DNA from: Pseudomonadota bacterium
GTDB lineage: Bacteria; Pseudomonadota; Alphaproteobacteria; Rhizobiales; Xanthobacteraceae
Length of the DNA stretch: 5,254 nucleotides
Reading direction: 5' to 3'
Assembly (NCBI GenBank): GCA_023392205.1
Contig: JAEVZN010000528.1
Coordinates: 1 to 5,254, forward strand
Translations under genes and position numbers: made by a program
In this document: one piece after another, positions 1-5,254 of the stretch
How positions within the stretch are numbered: the stretch's first letter is position 1
How the letters are laid out: each line of letters begins with the position of its first letter
Notes under the pieces: generated by a model
Database searches by the model: none
What the model was told of the DNA's origin: nothing
What the model saw: the letters and a program-made list of their open reading frames with translations, nothing else

Positions 1-588
1 CGGCTGGTGCGGCGGCATCAGGACGACATGCCGCTCTCGGTCAAGGAGATGCAGGTCGAGAAGGACCAGATCCGCGCCGGCTTTGCCGCCGCCACCCGCA
101 ATCTGGAAACCAATCTTGCGCAATTGCGCGACAAGACCGCAGCCCATGCCACCGACCTCGCCAGAAAGGTCCAGCTGATCGACCGCCTCAAGGCGGAAAT
201 CGAAACCCTGTCGAAGACGCTCGAAGAAAGTCTTGCGCGCGAGCAGAACGCACGCGACCAGTTGCGAGAGACCCGCCGCGAACTGGCAATAAAGGACACG
301 GCCCTCGATGCCGCGGAGCACCAGATCGCCGTCATCAAGGGCGAGATTGCGCGCATGGCCCGCCTCGATATCGGCGCGCCACCGGTGGCAATCCGCTCCG
401 CCAATGTGGTGCCTCTGACACCGACTGCGGATGCCGACGGCGATCTTGCCCGCGCCGCAAGCGAAATTGCCGGTGCCGCCCGCCGCCTTGATGCCCGCCA
501 CGATGGCGCGCAGGGCGATGTGCCGCTCACCAATCAGCGACTGCGCGCGGTCTATGCGCCGCTGTTCAAGCCGAAGCGCTCGACCTAA
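1..588 (+). CDS. Coiled-coil protein of unknown function, C-terminal part (5' end off the window)
   Basis: The frame is open from base 1, so the GTG at 7 is probably an internal valine codon and the true start lies upstream. The visible 195 residues begin with a basic stretch (RLVRRHQDD), followed by a charged, heptad-rich helix over roughly residues 15-125 (for example RLKAEIETLSKTLEES and REQNARDQLRETRREL) that should form a long coiled coil. The tail is Ala/Pro-rich and less ordered, and ends in a basic stretch (LFKPKRST). From memory, similar Rhizobiales proteins carry a single N-terminal membrane helix just before a motif resembling PLSVKEMQVEKDQIRA. If so, this is the cytoplasmic coiled coil of a membrane-anchored protein, but the anchor cannot be seen here. 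No enzymatic motif is visible. It lies 49 bases upstream of the monooxygenase on the same strand and could be co-transcribed with it. Confidence 0.8.
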   Translation, partial: RLVRRHQDDMPLSVKEMQVEKDQIRAGFAAATRNLETNLAQLRDKTAAHATDLARKVQLIDRLKAEIETLSKTLEESLAREQNARDQLRETRRELAIKDTALDAAEHQIAVIKGEIARMARLDIGAPPVAIRSANVVPLTPTADADGDLARAASEIAGAARRLDARHDGAQGDVPLTNQRLRAVYAPLFKPKRST

Positions 589-620
589 TCTCCCTGCCGG
601 CAAGGCGGCATCGAACCGCC

Positions 621-630
621 GGGGAGGAAG
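621..630 (+). promoter_or_regulatory. Ribosome binding site of the FAD monooxygenase
   Basis: The purine-rich GGGGAGGAAG ends 7 bases before the ATG at 638. It fixes that ATG as the start, even though the same frame stays open back to 431, inside the coiled-coil gene. Confidence 0.75.
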
Positions 631-637
631 ACTTCGC

Positions 638-1834
638 ATGACGCACCGCCCGCATATCGCAATCGCAGGCGCCGGAATCGGCGGGCTCTGCGCGGCGCTG
701 GCGCTGCTGCAGCGCGGCTACCGGGTGTCGGTGCTGGAACAGGCGCGACAGCTCGCCGAACTGGGCGCAGGCGTGCAGATTTCCGCCAATGGCGCGCATG
801 CGCTGTTCTCGCTCGGCCTCGAACCGGCGCTGGAGAAAGTCTGGTGCGAGCCGGCTGGCAAGGAAATCCGGCTCTGGAGCACCGGCGAGACCTGGAAGCT
901 GTTCGACCTCGGCGCCGTGTCGCGGACACGCTATGGCGCGCCGTATTTCATGATCCATCGCGCCGACCTGCATCGCAGCCTGCTGGACGCGGTCACAGCA
1001 TTTGGCGCCGATATCATCACGCTCGGTGCGCGCGTCACGAGCTTTGAGCAGGACGCAGACAGCGTCACCGTCACCTGCGAGAGCGGATTGAGCATCGCCG
1101 CCGGTGCGCTGGTCGCCGCCGATGGCGTGCATTCGCGCATCCGCAATGCGCTGTTCGGTGAAATGCCCGCGCATTTCACCGGCCTGCTGGCCTGGCGCGG
1201 CCTCGTGCCGATGGAGAAGCTGCCCGAGCGTCTGCGCCGCCGCGTCGGCACCAACTGGGTCGGCCCCGGCGGGCATGTCGTGCATTATCCCGTGCGCGGC
1301 GGCACGTTGCTCAACTTTGTCGGCACCACCGAACGCGACGACTGGCGGGTGGAAAGCTGGACCGAACGCGGCACGACGGACGAAGCGCTGCGCGACTTTG
1401 CCGGATGGCACGAGGACATCCACACCATCATCCGCAATATCGATGAGCCCTATAAATGGGCTCTGCTCGGCCGCGAACCTTTGGCGCGCTGGAGCCTGGG
1501 CCGGGTGACATTGCTCGGCGACGCGGCGCATCCGACGCTGCCGATGATGGCACAAGGCGCCAACATGGCGATCGAGGACGGCGTGGTGCTGGCGCGCAGC
1601 CTCGACGCACACGCAGATATCGCCGAGGCGTTGCAGGCTTATGAGCGCGCCCGCCAGGAGCGCACCAGCAGGCTTGTGCGGGCCGCCAACGACAATGCCG
1701 CCCGCTTCCACAATCCGGCGCTCGGTCACGCCGACGGGGCCGCGCGCTATGTCGATACCGAGTGGCAGGAAACGAAGGTCAAGCAGCGCTACGACTGGGT
1801 GTTCGAATACGATCCGGTGCGGGCGGCGATCTGA
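638..1834 (+). CDS. FAD-dependent monooxygenase, salicylate hydroxylase / 3-hydroxybenzoate 6-hydroxylase-like
   Basis: This 398-residue protein belongs to the group A flavoprotein hydroxylases (FAD_binding_3 type), which use NAD(P)H and O2 to hydroxylate an activated, usually aromatic, substrate in the cytoplasm. Its length is normal for the family. All three fingerprints are visible: the Rossmann motif GAGIGG at 11-16 with the ribose-binding Glu34; the DG motif around D162-G163 (ADGVHSRIR); and the GD motif around G294-D295 (LLGDAAHPTLPMMAQGANM). H107-R108 followed by DLH fits the conserved region before the second half of the FAD domain. H213 and Y217 lie where the related 3-hydroxybenzoate 6-hydroxylase has active-site residues, but a Pro (302) replaces that enzyme's catalytic Gln, so the substrate may differ. 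The ATG at 638 is supported by a strong ribosome binding site. No ring-cleavage or transport gene is adjacent, so the substrate (salicylate, hydroxybenzoate, hydroxynicotinate or other) cannot be assigned. Confidence 0.93.
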   Translation: MTHRPHIAIAGAGIGGLCAALALLQRGYRVSVLEQARQLAELGAGVQISANGAHALFSLGLEPALEKVWCEPAGKEIRLWSTGETWKLFDLGAVSRTRYGAPYFMIHRADLHRSLLDAVTAFGADIITLGARVTSFEQDADSVTVTCESGLSIAAGALVAADGVHSRIRNALFGEMPAHFTGLLAWRGLVPMEKLPERLRRRVGTNWVGPGGHVVHYPVRGGTLLNFVGTTERDDWRVESWTERGTTDEALRDFAGWHEDIHTIIRNIDEPYKWALLGREPLARWSLGRVTLLGDAAHPTLPMMAQGANMAIEDGVVLARSLDAHADIAEALQAYERARQERTSRLVRAANDNAARFHNPALGHADGAARYVDTEWQETKVKQRYDWVFEYDPVRAAI

Positions 1835-1889
1835 CAGCGCGACCGCTCCGCCGCGACCTTCGGCCCACCATGCCGGACGGCGCGGGCCG

Positions 1890-1915
1890 GAACCGCGCTT
1901 GGCCAGCGGCGGTTC
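1890..1915 (+). other. Stem-loop between the monooxygenase and the membrane protein gene
   Basis: GAACCGC (1890-1896) pairs perfectly with GCGGTTC (1909-1915). The stem extends by three more pairs (1897-1899 with 1905-1907, one bulged G at 1908) around a five-base loop TGGCC. A pyrimidine stretch follows (TCTCCTC) but no T-run, so it is not a standard intrinsic terminator. It could reduce readthrough, mark an RNA processing site or affect translation of the downstream gene, whose start is 25 bases beyond. No function is shown. Confidence 0.4.
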
Positions 1916-1927
1916 TCTCCTCAGTCC

Positions 1928-1935
1928 AGGTGGAG
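1928..1935 (+). promoter_or_regulatory. Ribosome binding site of the six-span membrane protein
   Basis: AGGTGGAG lies 5 bases upstream of the ATG at 1941. This favours 1941 over the in-frame ATG at 1998, which has no comparable site, and over the frame's extension back into the monooxygenase gene. Confidence 0.6.
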
Positions 1936-1940
1936 CGCCG

Positions 1941-2573
1941 ATGACCGAGTTCACAGCCCGACAGTCCGCCCCGGCCCGGCCTCACGATGGTGCCAACATG
2001 GCCTACTACCCGCTGTGGGTCCGCATTCCCTATACGTTGTTCGTCGCTGTGCTGGTTCCGGTCTACTGGCGCGACCACGGGCCGGCAAACTTCCTGTGGT
2101 TCTCCGATATCGCCCTGTTCGCCGTGCTCATCGCGCTCTGGACCGGCAACCGGCTTCTTCCGTCGATGATGGCGGTCGGCGTATTGCCGCTGGAAATTCT
2201 CTGGACTCTCGATTTCGTCACCGGCGGCAATCTCGTCGGTCTGACGGCCTACATGTTCGATGCCGCGATGCCGCTCTATCTGCGCGGCCTCTCGCTCTTT
2301 CACCTGTTTCTGCCCCCGATCATCATCTGGATGCTGATCCGGCAGGGTTATGACCGGCGCGCGCTGCTGTGGCAGACGCTGCTGTTGTGGATCGTGGTCC
2401 CGTCGACCTGGCTGCTGACGTCGCGGGACGAGAATATCAACTGGGTGCATGGCATCGGCCCCGATGCCGATTCCGTCCTGCCGCCCCCGCTCTACCTTGT
2501 ACTTTATATGGCGCTGCTGCCGCTCTGTTACCTGCCGGTGCATGCGCTGCTGAAGCGGCTGTTCCGCGCCTGA
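1941..2573 (+). CDS. Conserved multi-pass membrane protein of unknown function
   Basis: The 210-residue product is strongly hydrophobic, with about six predicted membrane segments near residues 28-43, 51-68, 72-95, 117-135, 141-160 and 183-204, so it should sit in the inner membrane. The first 20 residues are polar and may be cytoplasmic. Recognisable stretches are NFLWFSDIAL (50-59), GLTAYMFDAAMPLYLRGLSLFH (100-121) and DENINWV (163-169). From memory these recur in a family annotated only as hypothetical membrane proteins in diverse bacteria. I know of no function, and no catalytic or transport motif is evident. The charged or polar residues D56, D107, R115, H121 and N165-N167 near membrane boundaries would be the ones to test. 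It follows the monooxygenase by 106 bases on the same strand, with a stem-loop between them, so co-transcription is possible but not assured. The frame is open upstream to 1641, but the ribosome binding site selects 1941. Confidence 0.88.
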   Translation: MTEFTARQSAPARPHDGANMAYYPLWVRIPYTLFVAVLVPVYWRDHGPANFLWFSDIALFAVLIALWTGNRLLPSMMAVGVLPLEILWTLDFVTGGNLVGLTAYMFDAAMPLYLRGLSLFHLFLPPIIIWMLIRQGYDRRALLWQTLLLWIVVPSTWLLTSRDENINWVHGIGPDADSVLPPPLYLVLYMALLPLCYLPVHALLKRLFRA

Positions 2574-2585
2574 GCCACGACGAAG

Positions 2586-3626
2586 CTACTGCCCCGCCCA
2601 GGCCCGCAATGCCGCAGACGACACCGCGCCGCCAATCACGCATGGCAAGCCGAGCGCCACCTGACCGGTCGCCGCCGCACCGATACAGCCGAGCGCGATC
2701 GCACCCTCGCCGACCCGGCCCCATGTCATCACGTCGCGTTTGCTGCCGGGCCCCTTGCGCTTGAGCTCCTCGATGGCGGCAATCGCCTCCTTGCGGATGG
2801 CGGCCAGTTGCATCGTGTCGGCGGCCTCGGTGACCTGCGCCAGGATCTTGCGGGTGTCCTCCGGCTGATGCAGCGCGCTGCGCTTGAGCAGGGTCAGCAA
2901 TTCATGATTGCGCGCCGAGTTGCTGGCCAGCGTATATTTCGCCATCGCGCCCAGCGTGAGCCTGTCGACGCTGTCGCGGTCGGCTGACCAGGGCAGAAGT
3001 GCAACGATCCGCAGCACCGGACCGTAATCGCCGGTGGCGAAATATTGCCCCCACAGCATGTCCAGGACTTCCGGCGACACGTCGAGCGCCCAGTCGACCG
3101 CCGGCCCCTCCGGGGTCGCGCGGGTGAGGAAACGCTTCAACTTTTGCGTGGCCGTTGGCGGCTTGCGCGCAACCGTGTCGCGCAGGGTCGGCAACGCGCC
3201 GGAGATATACTTGTCGATCATCACATGACGCGTTGGCATGCGGTGGGCATGTTCGGCCAGAAGATGCTTCCAGTCCGGCAGACCGGAATTGGCAATGGCG
3301 CGCACCATCGCCCAATGATCCTCCGCATCAAGCGGGAAACTCTGCGCGATCAGGTCGGACGCCCGTTCGGGGTTCGATCCGATCACGCCTGCGATGAAAC
3401 CGATATAGACGCCGCAGCTTTCCGGATCGCGGAACGTGCCGGCACGACTCAGCGTCTGGATCGCTGCCGGCAGACGTTGCGGATCGGGCTTGTGACGGTA
3501 GCGGTTGATCCATGCGAGGACCGTGTCGGAACTGGTGAATTCGGCCACAACCGGGCGCGGCTGTGCCGCGTCCGTTGGGGCCGTCATCAGGCCGAATATC
3601 GCAAACACAAACACAAGGACGCGCAT
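2586..3626 (-). CDS. Exported hypothetical protein, mostly helical
   Basis: With the ATG at 3626 the protein has 346 residues. It begins with a clean signal peptide: MR, a hydrophobic core (VLVFVFAIFGLM) and a likely cleavage after TDA at 20 or soon after, so it should be periplasmic or membrane-attached. The body looks all-helical and repeat-like, as in an alpha-solenoid. Distinct stretches are YIGFIAGVIGSNPERA (74-89), HWAMVRAIANSGLPDWKHLL (104-123), RHVMIDKYISGALPTL (133-148) and LDMLWGQYFATGDYGPVLRIV (188-208). The tail (about 304-346) is Gly/Ala-rich and hydrophobic, with cysteines at 314 and 329, and may insert in or lie on a membrane. I recall similar hypothetical proteins in Bradyrhizobium relatives but no function. 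GTG at 3653 would add nine residues, but the purine block before 3626 and the signal-peptide geometry favour the shorter form. It is convergent with the upstream membrane gene (12-base gap) and divergent from the GlsB-like gene. Confidence 0.87.
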   Translation of the reverse strand: MRVLVFVFAIFGLMTAPTDAAQPRPVVAEFTSSDTVLAWINRYRHKPDPQRLPAAIQTLSRAGTFRDPESCGVYIGFIAGVIGSNPERASDLIAQSFPLDAEDHWAMVRAIANSGLPDWKHLLAEHAHRMPTRHVMIDKYISGALPTLRDTVARKPPTATQKLKRFLTRATPEGPAVDWALDVSPEVLDMLWGQYFATGDYGPVLRIVALLPWSADRDSVDRLTLGAMAKYTLASNSARNHELLTLLKRSALHQPEDTRKILAQVTEAADTMQLAAIRKEAIAAIEELKRKGPGSKRDVMTWGRVGEGAIALGCIGAAATGQVALGLPCVIGGAVSSAALRAWAGQ

Positions 3627-3628
3627 GT

Positions 3629-3636
3629 CCCTCCCC
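3629..3636 (-). promoter_or_regulatory. Ribosome binding site of the exported hypothetical protein
   Basis: On the minus strand GGGGAGGG lies just before the ATG at 3626; the GGAG core is 4 bases from it. It supports this start over the upstream GTG at 3653. The spacing is on the short side. Confidence 0.6.
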
Positions 3637-3747
3637 AGGGCGGCATGACGCACTAATCATGACCTGTGCCGAGGCCGATTTGATGTCACTTGCAGGGCGG
3701 GATTGGCACAGCCTGCCGCAATTTTGCCGCAGGCCTTGCAAGCGGCT

Positions 3748-3772
3748 GGAACCGGTTTCGGGCATTCGCGTT
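3748..3772 (+). promoter_or_regulatory. EcfG-type (general stress response) promoter for the GlsB-like gene
   Basis: GGAAC at 3748-3752 and CGTT at 3769-3772 are separated by exactly 16 bases. This matches the known alphaproteobacterial EcfG sigma factor consensus GGAAC-N16/17-CGTT. It lies on the coding strand of the small membrane gene. Transcription would start near 3779, giving a leader of about 45 bases before the ATG at 3824. Stress control fits what is known of GlsB/YeaQ/YmgE-type genes, which are often stress-induced. The assignment rests on motif match and position only. Confidence 0.72.
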
Positions 3773-3823
3773 GGGACCCGCAGACTTCAGAGATTTTTCA
3801 TCACACCATTGCAGAGCGAGATC

Positions 3824-4090
3824 ATGCGCGACCCGGCCGTCACCCTGCTAGTCATTCTGGTCATCGGCATTGTCGCAGGACTGATCTTCGACCGGGTCGC
3901 CGGACCGGGATGGCTCACCCGCCAGATCGCGGGCTCGACGCGCGGCATCGTCACATCTTCCCTTGTCGGAATTGCCGGCGCCTTTATCGGCTTTCATGCG
4001 CTGGCACTGGCGATGTCTGGCTATATCCCCTTCATCGGCGCCATACTCGGCGCGGCCATCGTGCTGTGGGTGTGGCGACTGATGCGATAG
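3824..4090 (+). CDS. GlsB/YeaQ/YmgE-family small membrane protein (transglycosylase-associated type)
   Basis: The 88-residue protein has the layout of the Transgly_assoc family: three short Gly-rich membrane helices at about 6-22 (VTLLVILVIGIVAGLIF), 43-64 (including SSLVGIAGAFIG) and 68-85 (including PFIGAILGAAIVLWVW). A loop with GPGWLTRQIAG lies between the first two. The length is typical for the family. These are inner-membrane proteins of uncertain biochemical role; the 'transglycosylase-associated' name is historical, and several members are induced by stress. The ATG at 3824 starts just before the first helix and follows a weak purine stretch (GAGCGAG). The frame is open to 3563, but that upstream part overlaps the divergent gene and has no membrane-protein character. 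An EcfG-type promoter lies 51 bases upstream, implying general stress control. The gene ends 15 bases before a 17-base tandem repeat and converges on the radical SAM gene. Confidence 0.88.
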   Translation: MRDPAVTLLVILVIGIVAGLIFDRVAGPGWLTRQIAGSTRGIVTSSLVGIAGAFIGFHALALAMSGYIPFIGAILGAAIVLWVWRLMR

Positions 4091-4104
4091 CGGGATGAGC
4101 GGCC

Positions 4105-4206
4105 AAGACCAGATTCAGTTCAAGACCAGCTTCAGTTCACGACCCGCTTCATTTCACGGGCCGCTTCATTTCCCGGGCCGCTTCAGTTCGCCGCCTGTTT
4201 CAGTTC
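4105..4206. repeat. Six-copy 17-base tandem repeat between convergent genes
   Basis: Six consecutive units of exactly 17 bases lie at 4105-4121, 4122-4138, 4139-4155, 4156-4172, 4173-4189 and 4190-4206. The first two are AAGACCAGATTCAGTTC and AAGACCAGCTTCAGTTC; the third and fourth end in TTCATTTC instead of TTCAGTTC; the fifth is CCGGGCCGCTTCAGTTC; the last is the most diverged (GCCGCCTGTTTCAGTTC). Neighbouring copies resemble each other most, as expected from stepwise tandem duplication. The array begins 15 bases after the stop of the GlsB-like gene and overlaps the last 24 bases of the radical SAM gene. Each unit carries TCA, which is TGA on the minus strand. Because 17 is not a multiple of three, stops occur in all three minus-strand frames between 4149 and 4185. 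No hairpin plus T-run typical of an intrinsic terminator is present. Confidence 0.93.
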
Positions 4207-5254
4207 GGCATAGACGGGAGCCTGCGGCATCTGCTGAACCGGCACATCGTCAAGCTCTGCGATCCGGTGATCGATCTGCGTGATCACATGGCGCGAGAAT
4301 GGACCGAGATGCAGATAGAAAGCCATCAGGGTCACGATCGAGCGCAGGGAATTCGGATTCTCCCTCGCACATTGGATGAGGATCTGTCTGAACAGATCCT
4401 GCGAGCCCGGCAGCCTGTCGATGATCTGCGATACCTTGCTCTGGAACTTACGCCGCGAATCTCCGGCAGCGGCCTGATGCTTGCGGCCTGAATTGTCGAG
4501 CGCCCTGGCCAGCCGTTGCAGCCGCCCGGCAAAGGCCGCCGAATCGTAGGTGCGCTCGAGAATATTCTTGTAGTCTTCGAGAATTTCGCGCCGCGGCCGC
4601 AAGGTGTCGAAATTCAGTCCGAGCGTGCATTGGTCAGCGCGGCTCGACTGGAATTCCGGCGGCGGATGCAAGCGGCCTTCCTTTGTCAGGCGGCGCGTGA
4701 GTTGCGTGTTGGGCAGCGCATAAAGGAGCCCGACCATGCTGACCGGAATGGCCGCATCCTCGATCAGCGCCACCATGGCTTCGGCCATGCCGGATTTTTC
4801 GGTATCGAAGCCGACAATAAAGCCCGCCGTCACGAACATGCCGGCGCCGTAGATCTTGTGGATGCTGTCCGCGATATTGCGGCGCGTATTCTGCTTCTTG
4901 CTCATCTGAAACAGCGTATCGGGGTCCGGGCTCTCGATGCCCATGAACACGCCGACAAAATTGGCCTCGTTCATCAGCCGCAGCAATTCCGGATCGTCGG
5001 CGAGATTGAGCGAGGCTTCGGTCGTGAACTCGAATGGAAAATCGTGGCGTTCGAGCCAGTCCTTCAGCGCCGGGAGAAACAGCTTCACGGCCTTCTTGTT
5101 GCCGATGAGATTGTCGTCGACGAAATCGACATGGCCGCGATAGCCAAGCTCGTAGAGCCGGTCGAGTTCGGCCAGCATCTGCTCGTTCGACTTCGTGCGC
5201 GGCACGCGGCCATACAATTCGATGATGTCGCAGAACTCGCAGGTGAACGGACAG
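4183..5254 (-). CDS. Cobalamin-type radical SAM protein with DUF4070-like C-terminus (N-terminus off the window)
   Basis: The frame is open to the right edge, and 356 residues are visible. They start with the radical SAM cluster motif CPFTCEFC (CX3CX2C, visible residues 1, 5 and 8), read from bases beyond the TTG at 5217, so that TTG is an internal Leu codon. The motif binds the [4Fe-4S] cluster that cleaves S-adenosylmethionine. Other core stretches are [16 protein letters not shown] (about 41-56), [14 protein letters not shown] (74-87), [14 protein letters not shown] (104-117), [10 protein letters not shown] (144-153) and [14 protein letters not shown] (176-189). The last 150 or so residues resemble the DUF4070 tail found in B12-binding radical SAM proteins related to the hopanoid C-2 methylase HpnP. 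HpnP, as I recall it, reads CDIPGLYGRNPR where this has [12 protein letters not shown], so this is a relative, not HpnP itself. A cobalamin-binding domain is expected upstream, outside the window. The substrate is unknown. The stop codon lies within a 17-base tandem repeat. Confidence 0.92.
   Translation of the reverse strand, partial: CPFTCEFCDIIELYGRVPRTKSNEQMLAELDRLYELGYRGHVDFVDDNLIGNKKAVKLFLPALKDWLERHDFPFEFTTEASLNLADDPELLRLMNEANFVGVFMGIESPDPDTLFQMSKKQNTRRNIADSIHKIYGAGMFVTAGFIVGFDTEKSGMAEAMVALIEDAAIPVSMVGLLYALPNTQLTRRLTKEGRLHPPPEFQSSRADQCTLGLNFDTLRPRREILEDYKNILERTYDSAAFAGRLQRLARALDNSGRKHQAAAGDSRRKFQSKVSQIIDRLPGSQDLFRQILIQCARENPNSLRSIVTLMAFYLHLGPFSRHVITQIDHRIAELDDVPVQQMPQAPVYAELKQAAN

Noticed and set aside
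18..533. 171-codon minus-strand open frame
   Set aside because: It is the shadow of the coiled-coil gene, rich in Ser, Arg and Ala with no domain, while the plus frame shows clear heptad periodicity.
604..620. Small hairpin GGCGG/CCGCC between the coiled-coil gene and the monooxygenase
   Set aside because: Only five pairs with a seven-base loop and no T-run; expected by chance at this GC content.
566..1954. Long open frame on the minus strand (462 codons)
   Set aside because: It lies opposite the monooxygenase, whose frame shows all the family motifs. Its product is a low-complexity mix rich in Arg, Ala, Gly and His, typical of antisense frames in GC-rich DNA.
1779..2543. 254-codon minus-strand open frame
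   Set aside because: It is antisense to the membrane protein; the His/Arg/Gln-rich product has no recognisable domain.
3432..3457. GGAAC followed 17 bases later by CGTC on the plus strand, resembling an EcfG promoter
   Set aside because: It lies inside the exported protein gene, points antisense with no gene close downstream, and the -10 element lacks the final T.
3045..3656. 203-codon plus-strand open frame
   Set aside because: It is antisense to the exported protein, which has a signal peptide and ribosome binding site; the plus product looks like random Arg-rich sequence.
4105..4206. CRISPR array
   Set aside because: The 17-base units are contiguous with no unique spacers, and no cas gene is present.
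4267..4491. Small plus-strand open frame of 74 codons
   Set aside because: It lies wholly antisense to the radical SAM coding region and has no family motif or convincing ribosome binding site.

Overview
The window is GC-rich DNA with the codon use and gene families of an alphaproteobacterium. Rhizobiales is most likely, probably the Bradyrhizobium/Rhodopseudomonas/Afipia group. Three things point there: the style of the hypothetical proteins, a cobalamin-type radical SAM protein with a DUF4070-like tail, and a promoter matching the general stress sigma factor EcfG (GGAAC-N16-CGTT). There are six protein-coding genes, two of them cut by the window edges. I see no tRNA, rRNA, CRISPR array, insertion sequence or phage gene, and no stretch over 300 bases lacks a gene.

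Layout. Positions 1-588 (+) hold the C-terminal part of a coiled-coil protein. Next come a complete FAD-dependent aromatic-ring-type monooxygenase (638-1834, +) and a six-span membrane protein of unknown function (1941-2573, +). These three genes run in the same direction with gaps of 49 and 106 bases, and a stem-loop lies in the second gap. Convergent to them, with only 12 bases between stop codons, is an exported hypothetical protein (2586-3626, -). It is divergent from a small GlsB/YeaQ/YmgE-type membrane protein (3824-4090, +), and the 197-base divergent region carries the EcfG-type promoter. Finally, a radical SAM protein (4183 to the right edge, -) converges on the small membrane gene.

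The most distinctive structure is a six-copy, 17-base tandem repeat (4105-4206). It fills most of the space between the convergent small membrane gene and the radical SAM gene, and it runs into the radical SAM coding region. The last in-frame codons of that gene lie in one repeat unit. Its stop codon is the same sequence read in a shifted frame in the next unit, so the repeat seems to have set the end of the protein.

The genes do not form an obvious single pathway. The window looks like ordinary chromosomal background with two local points of interest: a stress-regulated small membrane gene and a repeat-defined gene terminus. I did not find convincing evidence of a new multi-gene system.
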